From Doris montereyensis (Eukaryota; Mollusca; Gastropoda; Nudibranchia; Dorididae): DNA of 64,000 bases. The DNA lies in assembly GCA_037039925.1 (NCBI GenBank), contig JAXRKP010000038.1, positions 526,001-590,000 of the forward strand, read 5' to 3'. Position numbers and translations under genes: made by a program. How positions within the stretch are numbered: position 1 is the stretch's first letter; each line of letters begins with the position of its first letter. Below are positions 11,741 through 23,670 of the stretch, in pieces. Under the pieces are notes generated by a model. That model saw only the letters and a list, made by a program, of their open reading frames with translations. It did no database searches and had not been told where the DNA came from.

Positions 11741-13080
11741 GTAAGATGAGCACGGTTACAATATTTTTGAAAGTTCATTATTTTCAGTTTTCAGCCTTTT
11801 TCTCCAGATAGAATTGTAAATAAATGTTCAGAAAAATGTGTATGAAAATGAAAATAAAAATAAAGTTGTCAGTGGACAATTAAAGCGACACGGCAACACA
11901 AACATGAAGTATAGATCTAGATCTAGATTCTAGCTCTTGTGCTCTAGAGATCTAATCTATCTTTTAAAAACTTCCTTTACTTTTGATTCTATAGGCCTAC
12001 CATATTACATATTGGTTTAGAATTATAGTGTGTAGTATATTGTAGCCAACAGGAAGTAGCACTCTTTGTAGTTGGAAGAATATGATATATTATAATATAT
12101 ATATGTGTGTTAATTCTAATAAAACTTTTAGAACAAATGAAATACACTAATTGATAAATAATTATAATACACAGTAACAATAATAGTAGTAATATAATTA
12201 TAAATAATCACCGTAATACAAACAAATTAACACTGACAATAATAACAAAAATGTATAGTATGATAATTATTTAATAATTCATAATAATAATATTATAATG
12301 ATAAATTAATAAATCATAAATGATATATGATCAATATATTAATCAATCAAAATATAATAATAGCAGCACAGGGCTAAAGATATTTATGTTTCATGGTACT
12401 CTGTTGCCTGAGCAAAAGTTGTAGAGAGGTCAAGTAAATGTATTGCAAGGCTGCGTGAATTGCATATTTTTGTTATTGCAATGCACATTTTGCTTTTGAG
12501 GAAAGTGTTTCTAGAGAAAATTTGTAACACTTTCAGCTTGACTATTATCTATAGGAAAGAAGGCATCATATGAAGAGTTTAAATGAAGAGATGCTAATAT
12601 TATCATTAAAATTCATATTTACAAAGACATTATATATATAATATTTGGTAAAGAGTCAAATATGTAACCAGCAGAAAAGAGAAAGATCAAAATGTAGGGG
12701 CACCTTACTAACTTGGCTTCATGTTTCTTTTTCGTAACTTGTCATTTTGCATGGGTTTGTGTCCTTCCCTTGTTTTGTGAGTTTCTGTTTTCACCTTCGG
12801 TACAATCCCCTCCAGTAGCCCATCTTGCCACCCATAAAGATAATTGATTAATATGGATCTATAGTCCGTATCCCACCCCGACTGTAGATCATTTATCCCC
12901 AGCAGGCCATTTCATTCAACATCATTCTCAACTCCCGTGGGGGGGGGAAGCATACAGTACACAAGCCTAACGCTCTGACAAGACCTTTCTCTACCTATAG
13001 CTAGGTTCTCATTCACATCTGAGCCAAGTGAGGAAAGAAGAGTGAAAAACTTTTCCTAAGAGTACAAGTTGTGAAAAAAC
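11741..13080. other. PLD1: Intron, A/T-rich, no exon found
   Basis: PX-core exons are expected between 11741 and 16309, but no segment with a PX signature and paired splice sites was seen. 12080-12360 is strongly A/T-rich. Confidence 0.45.
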
Positions 13081-13084
13081 CCCC

Positions 13085-13168
13085 ACCTGTGCCAGCCGTG
13101 GGGCTTGAACAAGTGTTGTCGAGATTACAAGCTCTCACAACACTACAGTTCAGCTACAAGGCCACACT
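13085..13168 (-). mobile_element. tRNA-like SINE head (third family)
   Basis: On the minus strand it has an A-box-like 'ttgtagctgaactgtag' and a B-box-like 'gttcaagcccc' with tRNA spacing. Cloverleaf pairing is poor, so I call it a SINE head, not a tRNA gene. Confidence 0.45.
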
Positions 13169-13631
13169 TGGTCATTATAGGCTGGGCATTGTCGATATTT
13201 GCGGTATAAGCCATTTTTTTTTTTAGGGTAAATCTTGCTGTGGTAGGCGTCTGGGGGATTTGAATTTGTGTCCCCATCGCAGCAGCTGCAGGCTTTGTTC
13301 TTTGTTGGTGGCTCCTTGAATGGTGTGTATTATACCATGTATACATATGTTTCTTACCCCAATAGCTCATGGCGAAAGTTTTTAATGCAAGTGTCATTTA
13401 CAGTATCAGCGATGATGAGCTTAAAGATTCTTTCCTTCTTTTTTTTGTTGTTGGGCTTTTCATCATTGCTAAATTTGTATAGCTGTGCTTGTGAACGTGT
13501 ATTGGTCATGAAATTGTCTGAAGATTCGTTCCTACTTTTTGCCGTTATTGCATTAGGTTAAGATGGCATTATCTATATATTGCGAAGTTCACAGCCACCT
13601 TAAGTTGGCCTTCAAACATGGATGGAGTGTT

Positions 13632-13635
<4 letters not shown>

Positions 13636-13709
<74 letters not shown>

Positions 13710-13725
13710 AAAAAAATATAATATA
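13636..13725. repeat. (TA)n microsatellite
   Basis: About 70 bp of pure TA followed by an A-rich end. Confidence 0.95.
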
Positions 13726-13954
13726 TATTTGTGTCATCGTTTGACATGGAAGAACTCCCATAATCGAGCACACACTATCACTGTCAGTGAATCTGCACCA
13801 CTCCCCAACCCACTCTCTCCACACAAAACCCCCCCCCCCCCCTCCCCAATTTCCATCCGAGGCACGGTAAGGTTTTTGGAAGTAACCATCTTTTGACCTG
13901 TTCTCTTCTTGATCAGCGTATAATTAGTACGTGAATTACTTAAAAATGAAATGC

Positions 13955-14560
13955 TCAAGCGAGTTTATGTATGAATAGAATAGCTTAATACAACGTACAA
14001 AGCAGAACGGAGTTGAAAGCGAGTCTATGTATGAATAGAATAGCTTAATGCAGCATACAAAGCAGAACTGAGTTGGAAGCGAGTCTATGTTATGAATAGA
14101 ATTGCATAAATGCAGCATACAAAGCAGAACGGAGTTGAAAGTGAGTCTATGTTATGAATAGAATAGCTTAATACAGTATACAAAGCAGAAACGAGTTGAA
14201 AGCGAGTCTGTATGAATAGAATAGCTTATGCAGCATACAAAGCAGAACGGAGTTGAAAGCGAGTCTATGTATGAATAGAATAGCTTAATACAGCATACAA
14301 AGCAGAACAGAGTTGAAAGCAAGTCTATGTATGAATAGAATAGCTTATGCAGCATACAAGGTAGAACGGAGTTGGAAGCGAGTCTATGTATGAATAGAGT
14401 AGCTTAATACAGCATACAAAGCAGAACAGAGTTGAAAGTGAGTCTATATATGAATAGAATCAGAACAGAGTTGAAAGCGAGTCTATGTATGAATAGAATA
14501 GCTTATAAATATATATACAGCATACAAAGCAGAACCAAGTTGAAAGCGAGTCTACTTGAA
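13955..14560. repeat. 60-bp minisatellite, about 10 copies
   Basis: Unit begins 'gagtctatgtatgaatagaa', continues 'tagcttaatacagcatacaa' and ends 'agcagaacggagttgaaagc'. Copies carry small indels; one near 14455 lacks half a unit. Confidence 0.93.
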
Positions 14561-14569
14561 GCAATATAA

Positions 14570-14860
14570 GTAGATGTGATTATTTATGATCTAGATTAAG
14601 ACACATACATACCTAGATGTAATTATTTATGATCTAAATTAAGACATGCTTACTACCTAGATAAAATTATTTATGATCTAGATTAAGACAATGATACATA
14701 CCTAGATGTAATTATTTATGATCTAAATTAAGACATGCTTACTACCTAGATAAAATTATTGATTTATACATTCCTAGATGTAATTATTTATGATCTATAT
14801 TAAGACATACATACCTAGATAAAATTATTTATGATCTAGATTAAGATTATACTTACCTTA
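14570..14860. repeat. ~40-bp A/T-rich tandem repeat, about 6-7 copies
   Basis: Unit contains 'acctagatgtaattattta' and 'tgatctagattaagaca'; two subtypes (gatgtaatt and gataaaatt) alternate. Confidence 0.88.
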
Positions 14861-15850
14861 AATGCCTTTGTTGTCTAACCAGGCCATGTAGTCAATGTAG
14901 TATCAGTCCAAGGATTATTATTGGTAGAGATGAATAGAAACATTTGTCATGATAATGGAATATTGAATGTTTACAATCCATATACACACATATTAGAATC
15001 AAAGTTAAAACACTGCTGCCACTATGAAATGTGTAACTTTAAGACATTTCAAGATCATGAGATTCGATAAGTTTTAATGAGAACTGCAAGCCAGTGTAAT
15101 GGAATTACAGGAAAGTGAATCGACGATTTGTTTGTTACTACTTGATTTGTACTCACGGCATCATGTTGTCACAACTTTCATTAAACAGAGTGGACTATGA
15201 AGCGTTTATTTCTAATGTATAATAACAACAACAATTTGATGTGATATCACGACATGCTCGAGAGGCCTGGTTCAGTCAAGTCGTTAAAACTCATTAGTAG
15301 ACTCGGGGTTGCATTCAGAATGGTGAAACTGAAATAGATAAATAACTCGGTATTACCAGAATATTATGTATTATGTGGTAGGATGAGACAGTCTTTCAAT
15401 AACAGTGTGGCCCTGTGTCACCTGGTGTGACAGGGACCATGTAAAATGATTGAACCACAGCAATTGTGATGATTTAAAATTGACTACACATCAGTTTGTT
15501 CTTCTTCTCTATCTTAAACGCCAAATATAGCATACAATGTAATCCCTCATAATAATCTTGATAACAATGATAATGATTATAATGAAGTAACACTGGAATC
15601 GACTGATGGTAGTTACGTTAAATTTTTTTATCTGAACGTCTTTTTGTCAAAATATGGTTAAGATCTATATATACTGCTGGGATTTGAAACTGCGAAATAA
15701 GGCGTGTTATAGAAATGTCATCTAGGTGTAAATAAATATGATGAATAATGAACTAAATAAAGAGGATTAAAAGTCAATGCAAAGAAAACAAAGCAAAATG
15801 CTAGTAACTAGGGAGGTTAAAACAAATAAACCTTACACTGGGCAGAGAGA
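14861..15850. other. PLD1: Intron, no exon or clear element
   Basis: No coding segment with both splice sites was recognised. Confidence 0.45.
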
Positions 15851-15854
15851 GAAA

Positions 15855-16235
15855 TGAGAACAAGTTCAAAACTACAATTACTTAAGAGTAATGATTAACT
15901 CGGAAGGAAAACTAATTAAGAATTCAGCCAAAAGAAGCCCCAAAAAACAATGACAGTAGGAAAGGCATTCGTAGGTAAACAGAATTGTCAATAAAAAACT
16001 AAAATGGCAGTTTATAACACAGTTTATTGCCTACTCTCTTCTATGGCAGTTAAACGTGGACTTTAGACAGTAAGGGACACAGTAGAGTACAGACAACTGA
16101 AATGAAATAGCACAGAAGGGATGTAAGTAAAACTAAAAGAGACAAAATCAGGAGCACAATAAGAATCAAACCAGTGCAGATGGCATTGAAACTAAGAAAT
16201 AGAAACTCAGATGCTTTGGGCATGTAAACAGACTA
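15855..16235 (+). mobile_element. LINE fossil, 3' part of ORF2
   Basis: A diverged copy of the element at 41090-41790. Shared features are 'taatgattaactc', 'gtaggtaaac', 'acacagtttattgcctactc' and a frame resembling KTKRDKIR. Frames are broken. Confidence 0.65.
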
Positions 16236-16292
16236 TGAGATCACTGCATATATGATGAACGGGGGTGTATTTCAATGAAACACTCTTGTTTT
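16235..16292 (+). repeat. Repeat C 3' end, beside exon acceptor
   Basis: 'gagatcactgcatatatgat' then 'tttcaatgaaac' match the family 3' end. It stops about 17 bases before the acceptor of exon 16310. Confidence 0.55.
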
Positions 16293-16309
16293 GCCTCGTT
16301 TTGTTACAG

Positions 16310-16444
16310 TGCGAGTTATATGCAGAGGCGGAAGACCATCATAGAGGACATCAAGGAGAACAGGAAGGGCAAGAAGGGCCAGACGGTGCGGTTTCCCTCA
16401 GACCAGAAGCCCTGGTGTCCGAATCGGACATTGACGCCAGAAAG
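16310..16444 (+). CDS. PLD1: PLD exon: basic linker at end of PX region (frameshifted)
   Basis: Acceptor 'ttgttacag', donor 'gtgaga'. The 5' two thirds fit best in the frame reading 'YMQRRKTIIEDIKENRK', basic like the PX end of PLD1/2. The 3' third fits in the next frame, 'RPEALVSESDIDARK', which joins directly onto EILEKYL of the next exon. One missing base in the CCC run at 16395-16397 reconciles them and makes the length fit phase 2 in, phase 0 out. The second frame is, however, open over the whole exon (45 codons), so an unshifted reading is possible. Confidence 0.75.
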
Positions 16445-16450
16445 GTGAGA

Positions 16451-18542
16451 CCTGTCCCAATCAAAGAAAGAACCACACGTTTCGTGTCTTTCCAACACAC
16501 TGTCCTGATCAAAGAACCACACGTTTCGTATCTTTACAACACACTGTCCTGATCAAAGAACCACACGTTTCGTGTCTTTACAACACACTATCCCAATCAA
16601 AGAATCACACGTTTCGTGTCTTTACAACACACTGTCCCAATCAAAGAACCACACGTTTCGTGTCTTTACAACACACTGTCCTGATCAAAGAACCACACGT
16701 TTGGTGTCTTTACAACACACTGTCCCAATCAAAGAACCACACGTTTCGTGTCTTTACAACACACTGTCCCAATCAAAGAACCACACGTTTCATGTCTTTA
16801 CAACACACTGTCCCAATCAAAGAACCACACGTTTCATGTCTGTACAACACACTGTCCCAATCAAAGAACCACACGTTTCGTGTTTTTACAACACACTGTC
16901 CCAATCAAAGAACCACACGTTTCGTGTCTTTACAACACACTATCCCAATCAAAGAACCACACGTTTCATGTCTTTACAACACACTGTCCCAATCAAAGAA
17001 CCACACGTTTCGTGTCTTTACAACACACTGTCCTGATCAAAGAACCACACGTTTCATGTCTTTACAACACACTGTCCCAATCAAAGAACCACACGTTTCA
17101 TGTCTTTACAACACACTGTCCCAATCAAAGAACCACACGTTTCATGTCTTTACAACACACTGTCCTGATCAAAGAACCACACGTTTCATGTCTTTACAAC
17201 ACACTGTCCTGATCAAAGAACCACACGTTTCATGTCTTTACAACACACTGTCCCAATCAAAGAACCACACGTTTCATGTCTTTACAACACACTGTCCTGA
17301 TCAAAGAACCACGTTTCATGTCTTTACAACACACTGTCCCAATCAAAGAACCACACGTTTCATGTCTTTACAACACACTGTCCTGATCAAAGAACCACAC
17401 GTTTCATGTCTTTACAACACACTGTCCTGATCAAAGAACCACACGTTTCATGTCTTTACAACACACTGTCCCAATCAAAGAACCACACGTTTCATGTCTT
17501 TACAACACACTGTCCCAATCAAAGAACCACATGTTTCATGTCTTTACAACACACTGTCCCAATCAAAGAACCACACGTTTCATGTCTTTACAACACACTG
17601 TCCTGATCAAAGAACCACACGTTTCATGTCTTTACAACGCACTGTCTGATCAAAGAACCACACGTTTCATGTCTTTACAACACACTGTCCTGATCAAAGA
17701 ACCACACGTTTCGTGTCTTTACAACACACTGTCCCAATCAAAGAACCACACGTTTCATGTCTTTACAACACACTGTCCCAATCAAAGAACCACACGTTTC
17801 GTGTCTTTACTGTCCCAATCAAAGAACACGTTTCATGTCCACAATCAAAGAACCACACGTTTCATGTCTTTACAACACACTGTCCTGATCAAAGAACCAC
17901 ACGTTTCATGTCTTTACAACACACTGTCCTGATCAAAGAACCACACGTTTCATGTCTTTACAACACACTGTCCCAATCAAAGAACCACACGTTTCATGTC
18001 TTTACAACACACTGTCCTGATCAAAGAACCACACGTTTCATGTCTTTACAACACACTGTCCCAATCAAAGAACCACACTGTTTCAAAGAACCACACGTTT
18101 CATGTCTTTACAACACACTGTCCTGATCAAAGAACCACACGTTTCATGTCTTTACAACACACTGTCCTGATCAAAGAACACACGTTTCATGTCTTTACAA
18201 CACACTGTCCCAATCAAAGAACCACACGTTTCATGTCCTGATCAAAGAACCACACGTTTCATGTCTTTACAACACACTGTCCCAATCAAAGAACCACACG
18301 TTTCATGTCTTTACAACACACTGTCCCAATCAAAGAACCACACGTTTCATGTCTTTACAACACACTGTCCCAATCAAAGAACCACACGTTTCATGTCTTT
18401 ACAACACACTGTCCCAATCAAAGAACCACACGTTTCATGTCTTTACAACACACTGTCCCAATCAAAGAACCACACGTTTCATGTCTTTACAACACACTGT
18501 CCTGATCAAAGAACCACACGTTTCGTGTCTTTACAACACCAA
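16451..18542. repeat. 44-bp minisatellite, about 47 copies
   Basis: It begins 7 bases inside the intron donor of exon 16310. Unit: 'aatcaaagaaccacacgttt' plus 'cgtgtctttacaacacactg' plus 'tccc'. Two biallelic sites recur: cgtgtc/catgtc and cccaatc/cctgatc. Cgtgtc units dominate near the exon; catgtc units dominate distally. Being stop-free in three frames, it yields open frames up to 256 codons, which I reject as coding. Confidence 0.97.
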
Positions 18543-18610
18543 AGAGCCGCACTAGGGGGCAGTGAAAACGATCATCGGCAATAAATGACAACTCCACCAA
18601 ACAATGTTTT

Positions 18611-18773
18611 GGCATTGGTGGCCCAGTGATTAGGTTACCAGATTTGTGATCATGTATGAGATCCTGGGTTTGAATTATATCAATGCTAGGCCCGACAGTT
18701 CTGCTTTACACTACAGGCACTGGAAAAGGCCCCAGCTCTATGGGCTGTAATGACCTTGAATGAACTTTACCAC
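18611..18773 (+). mobile_element. SINE family A, internally deleted
   Basis: The head ('ggtggcccagtgattagg') and the 3' end ('tgaccttgaatgaacttta') are present; the middle is missing. Confidence 0.65.
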
Positions 18774-19062
18774 CAAATAAGACAAGATAGAAGACTGAAG
18801 ACATCACATCTTTTGGTGGAGTTGACATTATCGTTTATCGCTGTTTTTGTTCTGTCTGTATGCATTGTTTTTAATGACTATTTTCTTTTAAGACGGATAT
18901 CACACAGTTTTTTTTTCTCTTCTTTAAGCAATGAGGCAATTGAGTCTTTTTGGCAGGTGATCATATTGCTTTGCTTATATCAATTTCTCAATAATAGTTG
19001 TACTAGTGATTGAGGATACTTAACATTTTGGAATTGATCAACGGATCTTAATTTTTTTTAAA

Positions 19063-19312
19063 GGGGATCCCCGTAGCACCCAATGTGCTAGTAGGGACTC
19101 TTGCTTTTTAAAAAGGGGATCCCCGTAGCACTCAATGTGCTTGTAGGGACTCTTGCTTTTTGAAAAGGGGATCCCCGTAGCACTCAATGTGCTAGTAGGG
19201 ACTCTTGCTTTTTAAAAAGGGGATCCCCGTAGCACTCAATGTGCTAGTAGGGACTCTTGTTTTTTTTAAAGGGAATCCCCATAGCACCCAATGTACTAGT
19301 AAGGACTCTTAC
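19063..19312. repeat. 52-bp minisatellite, 5 copies
   Basis: Units start at about 19063, 19115, 19167, 19219 and 19269. Each of the first four carries the perfect palindrome 'ggggatcccc', then 'gtagcactcaatgtgctagt', then 'agggactcttgc'. Confidence 0.95.
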
Positions 19313-19315
19313 TCA

Positions 19316-19786
19316 TCAATGTAATTAAGCCGCAGGCTGTTGTAACTAGAACCTGCCAACTGAGGCCTAGAGTAAGTGAGATGGTTGTCATTTTAAGGGT
19401 TCTCCCATGAGAGCTCAAAAGTCCCATATGATGATTCTCGTTAAGAGGGAAAAGATGACGTGGGGTGCCATCGATTTTTGACAGCTGTTCCGTGCTACTA
19501 GTATAATGTCATTTTGTTGTGAAGTAAATGCCGTTTTTAATCTATTCCCCAAACATATCATAGCGATCTGTGGAAGCCTTAAAAAGTCAATATATGTAAA
19601 CGACCATTGTTATAATGATAACAATTTCTTCACCTTTGTGATTATTGCTCCTTTTGTTTTTGGGTGAAAAACCTGATACGGTTTGAAATGAAAAGTTTTG
19701 TCAGAGATTTTTACACTCTCCAAGAGATTCTAGTTTCTGATATCACATGATATAAATATTTGTTTTGTGGAATTTCCTTTTTCTAG
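19316..19786. other. PLD1: Intron remainder, nothing recognised
   Basis: No element or exon seen before the acceptor at 19786. Confidence 0.45.
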
Positions 19787-19852
19787 GAAATACTAGAAAA
19801 GTACCTTAAGAACGTACTCCTGTGCAAGTCATATCGGAATCATCCAGAAACT
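19787..19852 (+). CDS. PLD1: PLD exon: end of PX domain
   Basis: Twenty-two codons, phase 0 to 0, flanked by 'ttctag' and 'gtgagt'. It reads EILEKYLKNVLL then YRNHPET, matching the conserved 'LE-YL---L--YR-H--T' end of the PX domain in PLD1/2. The frame is intact. Confidence 0.9.
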
Positions 19853-20425
19853 GTGAGTGATTTGTCGTTTAGTTTTTTTCATGGGAACATGAACTGCTCT
19901 TACGTACACATGATGAAAACATTGACTTTTAATGTGGACATTTCACAAATGTATGTAACAAATTCATCTTTGAAGTTTACATATTGATATAGATATTATA
20001 TAGTGTAAATGGAGTTTTCTTATTAGAAATAAACCAGACTTTAAGTTTGTATAAGAGGAATGATAAAACTGTGAAAGGAAATGTTTACAATTATCGCTGG
20101 GTTTTTGTTCATGAAGCCTTGGACTGGTTGAGTGGAGGGCTGTCTAGATTAAGCGTGGGACATTTTTTTATCACGAATAAATGGAAAAAAGCGCCAAAAA
20201 ACCCAACAAACAACCAAACTATATTTGTCTTTGTTTTTAAAAAAAATACTTCTTGTATTGCCTTGCTTAAGAGGTTGTTGTGTTTTATGTAGTTTTTGTT
20301 TCGGGGAGGTGGGGAGGGGGGAGGGGTGTTTTGTTTTTACAATCACTGAGAATTTATATAAAGAAGAGAAAGTTCAAATAAATAAATCATACAGTCAAAC
20401 TTGATTTCTCATTCTTCATTCACAG
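19853..20425. other. PLD1: Intron, no feature recognised
   Basis: A short G-rich run lies near 20300; nothing else. Confidence 0.45.
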
Positions 20426-20583
20426 CTAAAATTCTTGGAGGTTAGCCATTTGTCCTTTGTCAACAAAGTTGGGGTCAAAGGGAAAGAAGGACTCGTCATG
20501 AAGTGCTCAGGGGGAAGGAGGATTAACATTCAGTGCTGCGGCTGCCTACAAAATTATCACTTTGCTGGAAACTGGAACAAAAG
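20426..20583 (+). CDS. PLD1: PLD exon: PX-PH junction, start of PH domain
   Basis: Starts 'LKFLEVSHLSFV', the hallmark join between PX and PH in PLD1/2. It then runs through 'GKEGLVMKCSGG' and 'CCGC' to 'GNWNKR', the first PH strands. The Cys-Cys pair corresponds to the palmitoylated cysteines 240/241 of human PLD1 (family knowledge), suggesting membrane anchoring is kept. Phase 0 in, phase 2 out. Acceptor 'cacag', donor 'gtaggt'. No frame break. Confidence 0.95.
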
Positions 20584-21003
20584 GTAGGTGGACATTATTT
20601 TCTTCTCCTTCTTCTTCTTCATGTCTGTTGAAAGCCCTCGTTTTTGGAGGACCAATACACAGGTACATCTTTTATTGTCCAAATAAGTTGATAGTAGTCT
20701 CCTAAATGTGCCAATGTTAGTAGAATTTGATGACATCTTGACTGAAAGAGAGTTCCAGATACAGGTGGCGGATTGGAAAAAAAAAACGAATGCAGATGGG
20801 CGTCGACTTTGGATTTCGGGATTGTCAGTTTGTTTTTTTTATGTGGCTTCTTGTATGCCTCGGATGGTGGTTTATTGTTAAGGGCAGAGATATGTTCATG
20901 ATGTTGTTGGTTACTTTTGAACATGGTTGTGGCCTTTGATTCGTTAGAAACCTTACTATAATCAAGATTGGCTTTGAAACCAGACCTCCGTAAATTCTAT
21001 AAA
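20584..21003. other. PLD1: Intron, no exon; possible LINE-tail remnant near 20670
   Basis: 'ttttattgtcc' resembles the reversed 3' tail of LINE-like elements seen at 27290 and 35230; weak. Confidence 0.3.
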
Positions 21004-21004
21004 G

Positions 21005-21229
21005 TATTAGAACAAATACAGCATGTATTATGGGTCGATGTTTGGGTATTGCCAATAGCACTAGGCATATAATTAAAACAAACACAGCAAGTATTAAGGA
21101 TGGATGTTTGGGTATTGTCAACAGCACTAGGCATATAATTAGAACAAATACAGCATGTATTAAAGCTGGATGTTTGGGTATTGTCAATAGCACTAGGCAT
21201 ATAATTAGAACAAATACAGCATGTATTAA
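21005..21229. repeat. 66-bp minisatellite, left half
   Basis: Unit: 'ggctggatgtttgggtattg', 'tcaatagcactaggcatata', 'attagaacaaatacagcatg', 'tattaa'. About 3.4 copies, continued at 21966 after an inserted element. Confidence 0.93.
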
Positions 21230-21965
21230 GGGGGCATCCTACTGCATTTTCACTTTTTTTCCCTAATGCATTTTTGGCTAATTTTTTTCCTGCCAATGTG
21301 TTGCTTGGATCTAAGTTACTATGTAAATGTAAAAAATTTTGCGAAAAATTATTCGGTTGCCATGGTAACGGCGGCCATGTTGAATTTTGATGCCGAAATT
21401 TAAAATCTTAAAATCTCAAAAAGTATATGGGCTAGCAATGAAATTCTTTTCAGACATATTCTTTAAACCCTTAAATAAGGAGTAAGACATATTTAATTTA
21501 TCTCAGCTGTTTTTAAATGTGCTTAAAAAAATCAGTATTTTATTAAAAAATAACTATTGATAAATTTTGTAATATTTTGATTTTAAAGGTGCACAAAAGA
21601 TATGAAAATCAAAATAAACCAGTGAAAATCTCCAGTTCCCAATAACAAATACTAGTCTAGCGGTGTACCAAATTTCAACACTCTGGCATGAATACTTTCT
21701 GAGATTTTAAGATTTTAAAAACGTTGTATGCTAGAAATCACATCTTTTGAGAAAAACGGGTTTGAAAATTCAACTTTCTTCTAAATGATACAGCCATATT
21801 AAAATTGGCCATAGAATTAGTACTTTTCAGGCTTTATATAAAAAAAATCAACTGATGTACTCGATTTTAAAGATGTTGAAGTAGCATTCTAGACTGGATT
21901 TGGAAAATGGGTATTGTGAGCCCAAGACTCTACTAAACGCTGTTACAGCTCACCCGGACACCCCC
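21230..21965. mobile_element. 736-bp MITE with TTAA target duplication
   Basis: It lies precisely inside a 66-bp unit: TTAA at 21226-21229 and again at 21966-21969, and removing the insert restores the unit. Termini are 'gggggcatcc' and 'ggacaccccc' (imperfect inverted repeat). Subterminal inverted repeats of about 25 bp around 'aaaatcttaaaatctc' lie near 21400-21435 and 21695-21725. It encodes no protein. TTAA specificity is typical of piggyBac-type transposons (established), but these termini are not the standard piggyBac ends, so the superfamily is open. Confidence 0.8.
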
Positions 21966-22210
21966 TTAAGGCTGGATGTTTGGGTATTGTCAATAGCACT
22001 AGGCATATAATTAGAACAAATACAGCATGTATTAAGGCTGGATGTTTGGGTATTGTCAATAGCACTAGGCATATAATTAGAACAAATACAGCATGTATTA
22101 AGGCTGGATGTTTGAGTATTGTCAATAGCACTAGGCATATAATTAGAACAAATACAGCATGTATTAAGGCTGGATGTTTGGGTATTGTCAATGGCACTAG
22201 GAATATCAAT
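21966..22210. repeat. 66-bp minisatellite, right half
   Basis: About 3.7 further copies of the unit at 21005-21229, nearly identical to each other. Confidence 0.93.
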
Positions 22211-22214
22211 TTTA

Positions 22215-22729
22215 TCTACATAAATAGTTTTGGTGATTACAACTGAAAAATGACGTAATCATTATGGTGTGCCCTTGTATCGATTTGTTTATATCTGGAA
22301 AGGGAGAGAATTTTATAGAACTTTGTCGGAATGTTGAGAATGAGATGGAAATTTCCATTCTAGAAATATCTTAGTTTTCGACTATAAAGGGGGGTTATCC
22401 AGAAGAGGCGAAGAAGAACAACAAGTGTAGTGTAGATTCCACCTTGTCTTTACGCCAGCTTCCATTGGATCCATTTGTGAATTTCCTCCATCCATTGATT
22501 GATTGGTGACTGTGAGTATGATATATAGCCTTGTTATAATTATTGATCGAGCCTTGGTGTTACTACAGTGTCTATTTCACTAGAGTCATTGCATACTCCA
22601 TTTTTACCTTTGTAACAGGAATAAAACCTATGTCAGAAAAATGGTGGCCTATTATCCCCGGTTTCACGTCATGTCATAGAAATCGGGATAAATTTTTTAC
22701 TTTTTGGGCTCCTGGTTTATAATTTCAAC
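22215..22729. other. PLD1: Intron, nothing recognised
   Basis: No coding signal or known element seen. Confidence 0.4.
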
Positions 22730-22913
22730 ATGAAGTGAAACGGCTAATAACACATAATAACCTCTTGGACAAGACGCTAGTCTGTCTTAAGCTCTTATTT
22801 CCCAGCTGACATGGATACCCATGTGCACAAGGAATGCAATGTCAAATCTTACAATACCAGGATTTAAACCCAGTGCCTCATGATCCCAAGCCTAGCAACC
22901 TAACCATCATAAA
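22730..22913 (-). mobile_element. SINE family A fragment
   Basis: Minus orientation: 'acctcttggacaagacgcta' through 'ggatttaaacccagtgcctc' (reversed B-box) to 'gcaacctaacca'. Confidence 0.65.
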
Positions 22914-22998
22914 GGAACTTTTATATTTTTCATGGTCATGAATTGCCATTGATTTCGTTGTTTTTTTTTAAAGCTATTTTTGTTTTTGTTCTCACCAG

Positions 22999-23151
22999 AT
23001 GGTTGTTAGTCAAGGACAATTTTGTGGCTTATGTGCGGCCAGAAGATGGACAAGTCAGCGATGTCTTACTCATGGATTCGTCGTTCTCCGTCTCATCGGG
23101 CCTGGCCACAACAGGAGCTTCTCATGGTGTTTTGATTGAAAACTATAGCAG
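22999..23151 (+). CDS. PLD1: PLD exon: PH domain, central strands
   Basis: Reads 'WLLVKDNFVAYVRPEDGQ' then 'DVLLMDSSFSV' and 'GVLIENYSR'. This matches 'KRWL-VKDSFL-Y--P--G' and 'GI-I-N-SR' of PLD1/2 PH domains, which bind PIP2 and other acidic lipids. Joined by phase 2 at both ends to exons 20426-20583 and 24511-24660. Acceptor 'ctcaccag', donor 'gttggt'. The frame is intact. Confidence 0.95.
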
Positions 23152-23567
23152 GTTGGTTTGAATTTTTGTTTCATCTCTTTAACTCTCCTCTCTTTCTCTC
23201 TCTCTTTCTCTCTCTCTGAAATGCAATTTATCTGTACATTTGTGGGCAGTCAGTGGGGGCTGCTGGCAGGTCCTGCTTTTTATCTGTCTCTCAACTCCCT
23301 AGGTGGCGCTGTTTCAATGGTGACGCTTGGTTTCACGTCTCTGTCATTTTACACTTTGGCTACATTGTTATCTACGTTTTATGTCGGTCTTTTCACTTTG
23401 GATTAGTATCACCCTTAGTTCGCTTTGTTATGTGGATTGTGAAGTGTAAAATGATTTATGTGAACTTAACATGAATTGCCTGAAAAGGACAATGAAGATT
23501 TAATATTATTATCTCCCTATTTTCTCTCATTTCTCATCTGAAATTGCAACATGTGCCCACTTTAAAA

Positions 23568-23629
23568 CAGTGCTTCTTAACCTGAGTTGCGTGACTCAAT
23601 CTCAGGGGTTCAGCGGAGGTCAGGACAAC

Positions 23630-23670
<41 letters not shown>

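Noticed and set aside
16310..16444. Unshifted 45-codon reading of the PX-end exon
   Set aside because: Open and phase-compatible, but its first 30 residues (His/Gly/Gln-rich) do not resemble the basic PX end; the shifted reading fits better. Kept as an alternative.
16572..18584. Series of long open frames up to 256 codons
   Set aside because: They are the 44-bp minisatellite read in three frames; all frames are open, with no start context or homology.
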